This document shows, one piece after another, positions 1 to 11,740 of a DNA stretch of 64,000 bases (positions are counted from its first letter, which is position 1; each line of letters opens with the position of its first letter). This DNA comes from Pyrenula massariospora (taxonomy: Eukaryota > Ascomycota > Eurotiomycetes > Pyrenulales > Pyrenulaceae): the NCBI GenBank assembly GCA_021030905.1, contig JAGFMI010000009.1:434001-498000 (forward strand), written 5' to 3'. A program made the translations under genes and the position numbers. The notes under the pieces were generated by a model. The model ran no database searches. It had not been told where the DNA came from and was given only the letters and a program-made list of their open reading frames with translations.

Positions 1-239
1 ACTCTACCGAGTGCAAGCCTTGGCAATGAACAGCAGCCTATCGATGATAGAAAAGCGCCGTCTCCCAACAACACTTTTCCGGCCGACGGACATAGTCTTG
101 GAGACACATCGCCGACCTTACCATCGCCGTCTTTACAGCTTAGCAATCGAATAAGCTACCCAAATGACGTTCTTCTCGTGGGCAAAATTGGAGAACAAGA
201 GCCAGAATATCTGGAAGACTTATCAAGCGACAAGCAATA
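1..239 (+). CDS. possible 3' end of a gene cut by the window edge
   Basis: The first reading frame is open from the left edge to a TAA at 237-239, giving 79 residues rich in Ser, Pro, Asn and Asp. No domain is recognisable; it looks like a disordered C-terminus. There is no start inside the window, so if real it continues to the left. An unrelated chance open frame of this length is quite possible. Confidence 0.25.
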
Positions 240-842
240 AGCCTTTAGAGCCGCGTTCGGAGACTGATATTAATCAGGCAGACTTTCATCCGAGCGGGAT
301 ATGTCCACTTGATACGCAGGTGCAAGCCAATTCAGGCCAGTTTGGCTTACAAACCTCATACTTCAAACACTGATGGACTACGGCGCTGATGTGACCGGAG
401 ATCCGAGTCCAGCGACTTCCAGTAGTGGGAAACACCCAAACAGCGGCCATTCTACTTCATCAGGGGCCGCGATCTAGATTTCTGACAATAAAAGGGAAGC
501 GGCTTGCTTGGGTACGTGAAAGCTTAGAAAAGGATTGCATAATTACGGCTTAGGACAGCTTAGTCATCACTTAAGTTACAACAGCAAGTGTTTAGGTCTG
601 GAAAGGGAACTGGAGTTTGGCGATGTCAAGTTTAGTGATGGTGTATGGCACTATAGCGAAGATAGACCAGGAGCGCGGCTACATCCCCATAGTATAGAGG
701 CTCCAGACTCTGAATTCAAGCCTCGCTGCAACGTACCGCGTCGCACGCCAATTCCACAGCAGGACTGAGGACAAGGCTCGTTAGGATGACTTCTTCAGAC
801 AATCAGCAAAATTGCTGGTATTGCTCCGCTTCGCGCAGATTG
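240..842. other. intergenic, no clear gene
   Basis: A second open stretch in the same frame (535-768, ending ...PRRTPIPQQD) begins without an ATG. It could be a further exon of the gene cut by the left edge, but I cannot place convincing splice sites. Nothing else is recognisable. Confidence 0.4.
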
Positions 843-2533
843 CTACGCCCTTCGCCGCCTTTTGGACCTTTGTTGAGCACTCCAAGTCCTCGTATCAGCG
901 AGCTTTCGCTTGCCTCCGGGGTTTGCTATTGTGATTTTCGTCCAGCTCTCTAGATCCCAATTTCGTTTTATATAACTCGCGTCAACAGCTTTTGTCGACA
1001 CGACAACTTTAAAAACGGTAGAAGACAAAGTCCGAGAGAGCATTTCTAACAGTCTTGTCGCTGCATAGGGACTATCCTGCGTCATTCGGGTAAGAATTTC
1101 GTAGTCTAGTATAATATACAGCGTTGAGACACCAGACAAAGCACGGCTCAGAAGCTCGAGCCAGTCCTTTTCGTTCACGGCATCGCGAAACGCCGCCACT
1201 GTGATCGGGTACTGTCCCGCCGTTAGTGAGCCTGGATTTAATTGCAAAGAGTGCAGTACAAGCATCTTCAACAAGTCGATGCAAGTAAGGTCTCTAGTCC
1301 AGTAGTCCTCGAATCTTAGCGCCCAGATGATTTGAAGCTTTGCTTGTTGAACGAGCTCCACCAGGTCGACGAGAAAGTCTTTAGACATCTGACAGTTGGA
1401 GGATTCGGTGAGCAGGAACGAGCAGTCTTTCTTTTTGGACCAGACTTCGAGCTGATTAATTGTTAACGCTGGCGGCCGAAATCTTTGCCTTCTCCGATCA
1501 CGTAATGTTCGGCAGTAATTCATTGTTTCTCCCGACGTTGGGAGTCGTGAGAGAAACGGCAGCGAGAGCACTTGGTTCAGCTCGATCCTGGAGATGGATG
1601 TTTTAGATGAATCTAGATCCAGCTGCATCTGGTTCTGCAAAGAATAACTCTCTATTACCATGTGTCAGTGAAAATGCATAAGCAGCCTCAAATGCAACTT
1701 ACGGTGCGCAAGTTGTACAAGCTTGTCAACCTGTAGCCTCACTTCTTTGAGCTCTGTCCGAACTTGGTGAACCTCAAGGTGGGTAGCACGCAATTCCGCC
1801 TTGGATGCGCTGCTTGCCAACTTGTCTATCCGTCGAGAAACTTCTTCGATGTTATCGACGTGCCCTTTAAGACTAAGCTCCCAGGGCCGCGCGATTGCAG
1901 TCCATGCGTGACTCAGTTTCCCTTTTCTGTACCATTTGACAGCATGCGATAGGAACCGGATCATAACCACATAGAGCTCATTGACCGCCCTCTCCATCTT
2001 GTCGGTCTTGTACATCGTAAGAGTCAGCTCTACCCGGGGGAGCACATCTGCGACTCGAGCACAGGCTTTGGCTAGTTGGGTAATTTGCTCTTCGTGGTTT
2101 ACCACTGCCTGTGGAGTCATTCGCTTTAGCTTATCCCATCATCAATCACGTTCTGGAGAGAAAGAATGTCAAACTTTGCGCAGAGACTGAGGAGAGTACA
2201 AACAGTGAATAATAGTTTAAACGTGCCCCATGCCAATGAAACGTATTCCGGATGGTGTTGGGACAGCACATCGAGTATTGTGCCGTAGTACTTGACCCTT
2301 GTGGAAAAGCGCGCGAGCCAAGTGAACGCCTTTGACAACGGTTTTGATTCGTAACGAATCTGGGCATCGGTCAACACGGTTTGGAGGTCCTGAAAAGTGT
2401 GGGATTGTTCCATCCAATTATCTTGACCCTTGTGGAGCCCGATCTCTGTGGTAAAGTAGATTCTTGCATTTTCATAGGCTAAATGTAGAATTTCGTCGGC
2501 ACTCCTAGACTCGTTAGACTTCAGTGTTTTGGA
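843..2533 (-). CDS. DUF7708 fungal-specific protein
   Basis: Exons in transcription order are about 2533-2204, 2108-1703 and 1651-843. Intron 1 (2203-2109, 95 bp) joins ...TFKLLFT to AVVNHEEQ. Intron 2 (1702-1652, 51 bp) has a perfect GTAAGT donor and a CACTGACA branch site, and keeps frame as LAH-QSYSLQ. The N-terminal part (YENARIYFTTEIGLHKGQ, then WGTFKLLF, VADVLPRVELTL) is the signature of the fungal DUF7708 region found at the start of many NACHT-like fungal proteins. Here no Walker motif follows. The C-terminus instead ends in a basic, nuclear-signal-like tail (RSKRRRRA). The function of the family is unknown; links to STAND or incompatibility proteins are inference. The 5' end is unresolved: the frame is open to about 2572 without an ATG, and an upstream exon is likely. 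Confidence 0.75.
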
Positions 2534-3231
2534 CTGTCGTAGTGATAATGTTGAATAATTATGGCCAGAGAATTAAACGACCCCATGTGATGATCTTGTT
2601 CAAACCCGCTAGGTAGCTAAGACTAGGGTATAAGTCTAAAAGAAATGGCATACCTTGAGTCTGTACAAGAAAACCATTCCTCTAGCCGTTCGCTATCTGA
2701 GAAGAAAGCTGGATTTGACTGCAACATGCTATCGGCTTGCCTATCTCGAATTCTTCTTACTGGCAAAATCTCGCTCCGCAAGCTCTAAAGGCATGGCTGG
2801 TGGCTAAAACTTAGGTGACTTCTTTTTGGGAGATGCACCCATACAAAAAGTAGACGATTTGAACATGAAGTGTACACAGTGACTGGTATCCTTTATTCTA
2901 GACCGTTCGGTGGTTTGGACTTGTGTTAGTGGGGGCTATGCAAGCATTGGGCTTGGCGATACCCTTCATACGAGAGCGTCGTAGCTAATGCGACATGCGG
3001 CAGGAGGCGTTTCGCATGTTGAGGCGGTGCAAGAGCACAATCTCAGCCTTATTGCTTCTTCTCTCGTTCAACCATGAATGATTTTCAGTCACTCAAGATA
3101 GACGGCTTTTACTTGGATCCCAGTAAATCCCTTTTCGTGCTCCAAAATTCACGAACTTTTCAACTATCTAATTTCAAAGATACCAACGACTATTCCATGG
3201 GTGCGGGGATCAATCTCCACGATAAGGCTCT
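2534..3231. other. intergenic between divergent genes
   Basis: It should contain the 5' exon or promoter of the DUF7708 gene (leftward) and the promoter of the AAA gene (rightward). An ATG at 3074 opens a 54-codon frame ending just inside the AAA gene at 3238. It may be an upstream ORF or part of an unrecognised first exon. Confidence 0.4.
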
Positions 3232-6200
3232 ATGTTGAAGCCAAACCATCCCGATCAGCGAAACACAACTGTGGACGGCATCGGATTGGCAAAAGACCAG
3301 AAAGTTCATTCGACAATATCTCAAGACTTTTCGCAAGGAAAGCTCGCTAGAGAGGTAGCTGCTCTGCAAACTTTGGGTAGAAAGTCCGCAAACGCGCAGG
3401 ATTCCAAAGCTAGAGAGCCGGGACAGTTCACGCGAGTCCAGAAACCACTTGACCCTTTCCAGGTTTTGATACCATCGCCACGGGAATTTAGGGAAGATCC
3501 GAAGCAGGCAAAATACGGACTTACGAAATACCAGGCCCAACTAAAGCTATTAGAGCTACAAAACAAGAAGGGGTCAATGATGACAAACAGTGAAGAAAAG
3601 TTAACACAAGTCCAAATAGAACAAACCGATGGTGACATTGAGACTACCATTGTCAAAAGAAGTACGGCTTGGCCAGAAATTCCTACTACGCCAAAAATTG
3701 CTGTCAAACGGAAACGAGACTCGATCGGAGATGATTGTAGTGAGAAAGGGGTGGAAATTGAAAGACGCATGGCATTTGCAACGCCAGAGCGAGCCGAATC
3801 TGCTACACTTGCGATGCCGATGGCGACAGTGAACAGAGTCAGTCTGAGTACCTGGAAAGTTTTCAAAACTGACTAAGTATTCAACAGACTCTACATGAAC
3901 AGTCGATAGATAACTCCAGAGATGTAACAGAGGAAATGCAATTGAAAAGGCGCACGCTGCCACAGGTAGATAGGAAGCTTATCCCGGCCAAAGAAAGCGA
4001 TAAGGCAACGGTAGCAGCCGGGAGGAGCAAAATGCATTTCCGAGTATTGCATCAGATCATCTGTGACGGTTTGTTCCATTCTGGTACCAAGATATCCTCC
4101 GTCACACCTCACTGGTTCAATAGAAAGAGCATCGTCGATAGGCGGGCACACTTCACTTCGGCTTCTCCTGTCGTTAATATCCCAGATTTCATTGAAAAGT
4201 CCGGAGATATTGCTTTCATCGTCTTTCGCTACTATCGTTGCAGCGATGCGACTCTATGCGACAACGTCCGCCAACGGAGCAAAGGTTCCGAGCAACAGCT
4301 ATTCTACGATGAAGGAGTCGTGATTATCTCGGAAACTTTACAAAATGTCATTCACAGTGTCAGCCGTTGCCTCTCCGATCCCAGAGACTATCATTCAAGG
4401 ATTAGTGACCGCAACAAAGAAGAACAGCATAAGAATGAGTACTCTACTGCATTCTTCTATCACCATTTGAATGCAATCACTAGCGCTGCTGTAAGCGTTC
4501 CGAGTGAAGTTCAGGATCAGATATCTGCTCTACTTGGCTACTTAGAGTCAGCTCATGGCCGATATTTTGCAGAAATGGACGATCTTATCGCGGCAGGCAG
4601 ATTTCAAAGCCACAACATCGAGATGTTGTTCTGTCCGAACGAGATTTTGGTAACCAGAATTAATGGCGTACTGAGTGCTTGTGTCCTCAGGGCATGGCCG
4701 ACAGGTGGATCCAAAATAAGCCTTGACTGCTGGGCTTGGGGATACAACGGTCATTGGCTCCGCCGCAGACGTCGCGTATTAACCATAAATCGACCAATCC
4801 AGACTATCATCAACATATGTGACCTTGAAGTTTATCCAGCGAGATTCGCAACATTGGAAGAATGGACGTTTCTGCAGAGACGAGGACAAAAGTTCTGGAG
4901 TCTCCGGTACCAAAGCTTCGTGGCCTACGAAGGATGGGATTTTCGAGCAGAACAATACTACGTAATATACGCCCATCGTATCAATGGAGTCGTGCCTTTA
5001 CTGACCCTTGCTCCAGAGTAATGAGTCGAGATGGATGGTTGATTATAGAACATATCGAGAAATGCATCCCCGTGCTCAAGCTTTCGACTTTCAAGCAATG
5101 CAGAAAGTATCATTTGACAAATGGTCAGAAACGATAAAACACGACGCCGATCTAAGCGCCAATGATTATGTCATTCTACCGTCCCAGATCCACGGTTTTG
5201 CATTCAAAAAGAAGAAATGGTGTACGTGCAAGTGTCACCTCATTTTCGAACGTGCGCTAAGACTATCTACAGATGGACTTTTAATTGATAACATACGCCC
5301 AGTCAGTTGGAACAAGGAGGCATTTGAGCGACTAGTCCTTCCACGAAAAAACAAAGATATGGTCAAATCACTTGTGCTGGTCAGAGCCTCTTCAAGAGAT
5401 CCCGAGGAACTACACATTCTGAACAGCAGGCGAGACGATCTTATCGCCGGCAAAGGTAACGGACTCATCATGCTGCTTCATGGCGGCCCGGGGACTGGAA
5501 AAACTCTTACAGCCGGTAAGTCCAATCGTTATAGAAGAACATGGAGGACAAACTAATTCCGTGACTTAGAGAGGTGAAATTGCCACATTTTCAACCTTGC
5601 TGAACCTTATTAGTGTACTGACTTGGTAAAGCGTTGCTGAATTAGCCGAGATGCCCCTATACAGTGTCACATGCGGTGATATTGGTACTAAGCCTGAGGT
5701 GGTCGAGAGATACTTGGAGACAGTTCTCATGCTGGGGAATAGATGGAACTGTGGTAAGTAGGAAATTCCAAGCGGAGAACGCAGGAAGCTAAGGCATTCG
5801 AATAGTCCTTCTTCTTGAAGAGGCCGACATATTCCTTGAGGAGCGGACACTTGCTGATCTTGAGAGGAACAGCCTTGTGTCAGGTAAGTCAAGTATTTAA
5901 TCCCGCTGCCAATTGATCATCATTAACCGCGTTAGTGTTTCTTCGTACGTTGGAGTACTACGACGGCATCTTGATACTTACGAGTAATCGTGTTGGGACA
6001 TTCGACGCGGCCTTCACCTCTCGTATCCAGGTTTCATTACATTACGAAAAACTCACAGCAAAGTCAAGAGAACGAATCTGGAATAATTTCTTTAACATGG
6101 TCCAGGAAGAAGAGGAGGACGTGGATCTGGACGATCTTGAGAAACATATCGACGATTTAGCTGGTCACGAAATGAATGGTCGTCAAATTCGCAATGTTTT

Positions 6201-6360
6201 CACAACTGCTAGGCAACTGGCTCTGTACCGGAAGGAAACCCTGGAATGGGATCATCTAGAACAGGCGCTCCGGTCCAGCAGCGATTTTGGCCATTACTTA
6301 CGAAAACTCCATGGGCATTCAGAAGATCAATGGGCGAAGGAGGAGAAGCATAGATTATGA
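3232..6360 (+). CDS. AAA+ ATPase with DUF7025 N-terminal region
   Basis: Proposed exons: 3232-3837, 3888-4961, 5017-5515, 5570-5573, 5632-5753, 5806-5883 and 5936-6360, giving 935 aa in one frame. Residues near 100 (KYGLTKYQAQLKLLELQNKK) and the block around 450-520 (PNEILVTR, LDCWAWGYNGHWL, VYPARFATLEEW) are typical of fungal DUF7025-AAA proteins. The ATPase core has Walker A GGPGTGKTLTA near residue 714, Walker B VLLLEEAD near 768, sensor 1 LILTSNR and an arginine-finger-like FTSRIQ. The family is thought to be a Bcs1/Cdc48-like remodeller of unknown substrate. The exon of four bases is required to rebuild the conserved TAESVAE after the P-loop. The donor of the first intron could also be at 3829. 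The start is the first ATG of the long frame; a longer N-terminus is possible. Confidence 0.82.
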
Positions 6361-7390
6361 CAGCACCTATTACTCGCCTACAAAGCGTAGCTGAGTTCTA
6401 CATTACTTCTATCACTTCTCTCACTTCTATCCCATATCTTCGCATTCCTTCAGCGACCAGCCTTATGGATGGGGTTTACTCGAACTAATAGCGTTTAAAA
6501 AAATTACATTAACGATATGATGGTCAGGCGACGTTCCCAAGCTTTTTCAAGTTCTACAATAATTACTGGTAGTGAATACAGCCCCATTGCGCCATTCTAC
6601 TTATATACAATTCTCTTCAGGGCCTGCAATGAGAAGGGCTTCAAAATATTCAACATGGCCCGGAGAATGGCACAATGGTGAAGATCCGCAGTGGCGTTCC
6701 AGATGATACTGGAAAAGTGGTCGCCTGGTAAATTTCAAACTAAGCATACTGTTCTTCAAGCTTTGGCTGCCTATTTTTCTTAGCATCACAGGGACTCGGG
6801 TGACGGAGAAGATGGCAGAAGAGATAGAACGGAGCGCAGAAAACAGAGAAAAGGCCCCAAGCGGTTCTCTCATGGCCTCATAGAACGGCACCGTTGACGG
6901 TGGTACATGAGAGCAAGCCAAAAGAGACAATGAAGAAGCTCATACCCATCCAGACGCCTACGATTGTCTTATCTTTAGTCAGATAACCGTAGGAAGTATC
7001 TTACCATTGTGTCTGTGGGTTTAAATAGACATCTTCCTTCTCTACAGGGGCACATACTCCTAATAAGGCACATGTACACTCATTTCTAAGGTTTTGTTGT
7101 TTAATCGAGCCAGACTGATCGTTCCACTCCTGGGGTCCTCAAGTATATGAGCTGATCTTTGTGCCGTTCCCCTCCCTCTTCCTCCCTTATCTTTCTATCC
7201 AAAACCTCCCTCTCTTTCTGTCCAACCACAAACACGCCGAAAACCCCTCTCTACCTCCTTATCCACAAAAAACCCCGCAAACACCATATACTATTTCGAT
7301 CAACTTAAATCTCCTTTTCTTATATTCACTCTCTATATATCCAGCCTATTACTGCTCAGAGCCCACAAACTAATCCCCTCCCCCTCTATT
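6361..7390. other. gene-free stretch, pyrimidine-rich at the right end
   Basis: No frame with recognisable protein content. From about 7160 to 7390 the + strand is strongly CT-rich, with poly-CT and CCTCCC runs, like a fungal 5' leader or promoter tract that leads into the direct repeat at 7391. Confidence 0.5.
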
Positions 7391-7537
7391 AGAGACCGAA
7401 AAACATAACTTCCCTTCCCTCCCCTTCCATTCCCCATACAACACAGCCAAACCAACCGCCCATCCCCTGAAAACCACCTCTCACTTCTACCCATTCTCCC
7501 TATAGCTCTTCTTAGCTCTCCAACAATGCCGTCCGTA
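7391..7537 (+). repeat. dispersed direct repeat, copy 1
   Basis: Begins AGAGACCGAAAAACATA and ends at CCGTCCGTA. The same ordered blocks (CT-rich middle, TTCTCC-TATAGCTCT, TCCAACA-GCCGTCCGTA) recur at 11741-11878 with small indels. It looks like a diverged segmental duplication of a promoter and gene start. In this copy the last block holds an ATG at 7526; in the other copy the corresponding bases are GCG. Confidence 0.7.
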
Positions 7538-7720
7538 GGTACAGTGCAGTCTAGCCAACATGGAGCTGCTTTTGAGCATTGCAAAGCTATTCACCGACTT
7601 AGACATGTGTCTTTGAAAAATGACTACCGAGGACAGGAATGGGGCGACTATAGCGTTCTAGTCTTTAGCGGCAAGTCGAAAGTAATGATTGAGACCACCG
7701 ATCATTCAGCTGTCACTTAG
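7526..7720 (+). other. small ORF at the end of the direct repeat
   Basis: A 64-codon frame starting at the ATG in the repeat and ending at 7720. No family is recognised. It sits directly after a CT-rich leader-like tract, which is the only argument that it was once a gene start. The second repeat copy has lost the ATG. Probably a relic. Confidence 0.2.
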
Positions 7721-8795
7721 CTTCCACTCCTTCCCCAAATCGAGTAACCTGAGTCAGGCTACTTAGCGCTGCATATTTTGTTACATTCAATCACATTCTC
7801 AGCTCGAGACAGACTAGCTAGCGCGGCACGAGATGCAGATTTGCGGCCTATGAGCCTTGTGCTTCGAAAACGATGAAAATGATTCTGCACCACGTGCAAC
7901 CTTCCAGCCAAAAGCTTTGTTCAACACCCTTGCCATACTGCCTTCGTAGAGGTTCGACCGTTGTGCAGCGGATATTGACTGCTAGCCGCGGTTTCAAGGC
8001 TGGTAGGTTGGGGGCGATGTGCAGGTGTATGAGGACGTGCAGAAACAACTGGCCAGTTCGTAGCTGCCAAGCTCCTCTCTCCCAAAAGCTGAGGGTGAGT
8101 ATTAATAGGGTATAGCGTTTCTGCGAACAGCTTCCCTGCCAAACTGGACCTATGACTATTTGAGTTTTGGAGGCCTTATAGTATATTGGGAAGTGATGCA
8201 GCACAAGCCACGGACCTAGCATCAGGGTCCACGATCCATGAATATCAAGGCTGATACGAAAGGTGGAGCAACGCATCGCCATCCCCAGAGATTGAATTTC
8301 TCCACTGCCTTGAGGAGCCCATAACTGACTGCTCTAAAGTCCTAATCGTACCTTCCAGCCTGTTGTCACTTCAGTCCTCAAAAGCCTGAACGAACCATTT
8401 CTAACTTCAACTTGATTAGCTATTACTACCTATTCTGCAGTTCTAAGGTATATTCTACTCTTATACTAAAATAATTCTCCTCTCAAACAATCGGCTACTG
8501 CCTCAAATCCTGCCTCCCCTTTCGCACCGCAATGTGCGACCAATTTCCAGCAAATCTTACAACAAAAGAAAATTATAATTGCTGATCCATTGCATAAGAG
8601 CCCATATCTGACCCGCACCTCACGCAAAAGGTCTGTTCGCGGGATGCATCTCATCCAAGAGCCCGAAGGAGAACATGCATAATTCCACACGATGTCCTGG
8701 CCCCAATATGCATCCAGTAGAATCAGCCCGAAGACAACCAAGAACCCTGAAGATGATACCCCGCCTCTCACACTGACATACAGCTCGACGATCGC
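7721..8795. other. gene-free stretch
   Basis: Only short overlapping frames on both strands, none with a recognisable motif. No obvious transposon terminal repeats. Confidence 0.5.
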
Positions 8796-8833
8796 ATAGC
8801 CGTATACGAGCTCGTGCGAGACTGGGGGAGTCC

Positions 8834-8878
8834 GTGGCCGATCATTTTGGCGTGAAAGGGGCCAAAATGATCGGCCAC
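8834..8878. repeat. perfect inverted repeat (fold-back), possible transposon end or MITE
   Basis: Arms GTGGCCGATCATTTTGGC (8834-8851) and its exact reverse complement (8861-8878) flank a 9-nt loop. Imperfect pairing continues outward: ACTGGGGGAG on the left matches the complement of the right flank, and a weaker match reaches about 8796 and 8918. A CTAG followed by T lies at 8892-8896, 13 nt after the right arm, which resembles the end of a Helitron. The symmetric outer pairing fits a MITE-like fold-back better. No transposase is nearby. Confidence 0.75.
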
Positions 8879-8918
8879 GACCTCTGTCCCCCTAGTCCTG
8901 GTGCGTATATGAAAGTAA

Positions 8919-10062
8919 TACGAACTTTCTTTGTATAAGCTGACCATCGCTACCCTGTTCAAACCTATGACTAAGCCATCCCCGCTGCCTAATTGTCAGA
9001 ACCTTTTTAAAATACGGCTACGTTAGACTAGGATTATCTCGCGCTCAAGGAGAGGTTCAACTGCATAAGGTGAATATTAAAAACCCCCATTTTGCAGCCG
9101 TACGTGGGCTTAGCACCAGATCAAAGCCGAGTTGTTATCCTGTTTCGAATTTTGAGATTTTTGGATTGGTCTGCCTGAGCCGTGCCAACCTAAATCCTGT
9201 CCGTGTCAACCCCTCCCAGGGATGGCACGGACAAAAACAGGCCTATAAAAAAATGTCGACATTTGTAACAGGATAAGGGATACTGTGGCTCACGCAGCCC
9301 GCAACGGAGGTACCCCGAAGTTTTAGATGCCGACCGGACTTCGGCCAGTAAAGCTGCAGAAAAGCGCTTCGTGCTCACACTTTCGATATGTCGTGAAACG
9401 ATACGTACGTGACTTTGGGCCAGAATTCGTTCACGCACCATCCCCTATACCCTGTCATATCTGGCGAAAATTATTTTGATTGGATGCCTTGCGCAAGGCT
9501 ACCAATTTATGATTCCTTGAGAATTTGCCGATCCAATTCAAAAACTCTCCGCTATTTACGACAAAGCAGGGGACAGGGTCTTCGACAGACTGATGATGGG
9601 GGCTAAACAGGAGCAGGATTTCAACTTCTGAAAATCAGAAGCTGCGTAGAGTCTAGCAGCCGATAACCACTGGGCTCTTTCTTCGGTATCTATGGTTCAG
9701 CCCCCGCTAGCTTACTAATCTTAAGTACTACCGATATCTAGGGATTGTCGTTTATTGATTTGCTGCGTGGAGTACCAACCCAGGGGTCATTGCCGCCACT
9801 ACAATTGCCGTAAAGTCGTGATTTTCCTTTATATCTCTCCTCCAACTTATCTCATCTTCCAAGTCAGCAATGTGAGGATCAAAATCAAGTTCTCCTAGCC
9901 CTCGCTCAAGCAATTGTAATCCTCAATATCTTCCTTTGACTTTACTTCCTTGGTCCTAAACACTTCCTCCTTACGACCTTACCTTTGCCCATTTTTTCTC
10001 TCCCTGAACTCTCTCCCCGGTGTTTCCTCGTCGGATTGCTGCGTTCCCGCCATCCAGTTTTC
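8919..10062. other. gene-free stretch with a small hairpin
   Basis: Contains an 8-bp-arm inverted repeat, TGTCCGTG (9198-9205) and CACGGACA (9226-9233), in a 36-bp unit. The last 150 bp before 10063 are CT-rich and probably form the promoter and leader of the receptor-like gene that follows. No coding signal otherwise. Confidence 0.45.
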
Positions 10063-10173
10063 ATGAATCAGCTCACCTCGTACTCCACCGCCTCCCTGTT
10101 CCCATACCGTCGTCGAAAGAGCTACCAGCCGGGTGCTGTTCTGGTGCTCTTCGGATTCGGGGCGGAGCTTTGA
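10063..10173 (+). other. possible upstream ORF in the leader of the receptor-like gene
   Basis: A 36-codon ATG frame ends 19 bp before the chosen start at 10193, in a different frame. If the transcript begins upstream of 10063, it would act as a uORF. No transcript start is visible, so this is a suggestion only. Confidence 0.3.
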
Positions 10174-10192
10174 GCCTTGCCTGCGACTCATC

Positions 10193-11424
10193 ATGCCTCT
10201 CCCAACTCCGCAACAGCTCGAACACCTTCCGCCAGTGTACCTGGCAGCACACAGAGGCGCGCCTTTGCTGCACCTGAGCATTGCCCTCCTTGTAATTGAA
10301 ACTTTAGTTTTTGGGCTTTTTATCACCTCGCGTATCATCCTCAAGAATTACAAAGGCATCGAAATCTGGTGCTTCATGCCATTGGGATATCTCTTCTCCT
10401 TGGGTAATTGCATTCTTGCTATCCTCGTTGTACAACATGACGGCGGTAGACATGAAGCCTACTGGCTCTTGAAAGACCCCAGCCATATGATTAGGACCAT
10501 GCAGATCACCCTTGCCCAAGAGTTTTGGTACCCACCGTCGATCATGTTTCCTAAACTTGCAATCATTACCCTGTACCTCAGGATCCTGAGGGAGAAGTGG
10601 GCTCGTCGCATTACTTGGGTATCAGGCAGCATTGTCATTTTAAACTGCCTTGCGAGCCTCATCACCGTATCAGCCATATGCCAGCCCTTCGCTTACAATT
10701 GGAACAAGAACATCCGAGGAGGATACTGTGCAGACCAAATGGCCTTGTTCAGATGTACTAGCATCCCCAACATCATCACTGACGTCATTATCATCTTCTT
10801 ACCGCTACCCACGATCTACAAATTACAAATATCTATCCCGAAGAAGATTGGGATTTTCTTGACATTCATAATTGGCGGTTTGTAAGTGCCTTCCCCTAAA
10901 GCCTACCAATCAGCGTTCTCTTTCTCTATCTTACCCATCATAGCGGCATCATCACAGCTATCGTTCGCTTCGTCCACTTCTACACCGAAAACCTCTTTTT
11001 GGACCTCACCTGGGTGGGTACGGACACCGAGACCTGGACAATAATCGAGCCCAGTGCATACTTCCTCTGCTCCTGCATCCCCGGCCTACGCCCCATCCTC
11101 CGCCTCGTCGAGCACAGTGCAGTCTACTCCAAGCTCTCGGGTAAAATCTCGAGCAGGCATTCCAGCGGACCGCACAGGCAATGGTACTCCATCACTAAGC
11201 GGTGGCCGCTGGGGAAAGCAGATCATCCACAAGAGTTCTCGATTCAGAATGTGGTTACGAATGAATGGATGCTAACGAGGCCCGAGGAGATCCACAGGTC
11301 GCCGACTGAGAAGAGATTGGCCCAAAAGGCGCCGCTGGCCAGCAACGGGGCTCTTCTAACGCGGCCGGATTCTAAAGAGGCAGACGCTGCTAGCTGCGAT
11401 CATGGCTACTTCGACTCGGTCTAA
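10193..11424 (+). CDS. seven-TM fungal rhodopsin-domain membrane protein (Pth11/SAT4-like)
   Basis: Exons 10193-10881 and 10944-11424 give 389 aa. The 62-bp intron has a GTAAGT donor and rejoins IIGGF-GIITAIVRF in frame. Hydrophobic segments follow a seven-helix plan: ALLVIETLVFGLFITSRI, FMPLGYLFSLGNCILAI, FWYPPSIMFPKLAIITLYLR, WVSGSIVILNCLASLITV, the CQPF...W loop, IPNIITDVIIIFLPLPTIYK, FLTFIIGGFGIITAIVRF and AYFLCSCIPGLRPIL. The pattern CQPFAYNW, DVIIIFLPLP and EPSAYFLCSCIPGLRP is that of the fungal integral membrane family related to Pth11 and SAT4 (Pfam rhodopsin_fungal). The tail of about 100 residues is hydrophilic and cytosolic. The ligand is unknown. There is no cysteine-rich CFEM domain at the N-terminus. 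The start at 10193 suits the family; an earlier ATG in this frame was not seen. Confidence 0.88.
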
Positions 11425-11740
11425 CTCCGGAGAGCATCATTGGTACGAGCACGATGTTCCCTCGCACTTGAAAGCTGGGACCAAGTAACATCTGGACTGG
11501 GAATAAGTGAAAAAGAAGAAGACACCTTTCGCAGACTTCCGTGGGCTGTAATTGTCGATGTTGTTGCCTTACAATCTATTGAGGTTTCCTGTTGAGGCGC
11601 GTGCCTGGGAGGGGAGTGAGAGATCGTGGAGCAATTGATGAAAGGGTTCGGTTTTTCCCCTGGCTTAGGTGTTGGCAGTGGCGATGACGCCTGAGCTGGT
11701 GGTCTACCACTTAAGCCCAAGTGCATCGATCCCTTTCCAT
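11425..11740. other. downstream region of the receptor-like gene
   Basis: No coding signal. Probably holds the 3' UTR of the receptor-like gene. Confidence 0.4.

Noticed and set aside
8834-8896. Firm call of a Helitron
   Set aside because: Only the 3'-like hairpin plus CTAG-T is present. There is no 5' TC end I can fix and no Rep/helicase gene, and the outer symmetry suits a fold-back element better.
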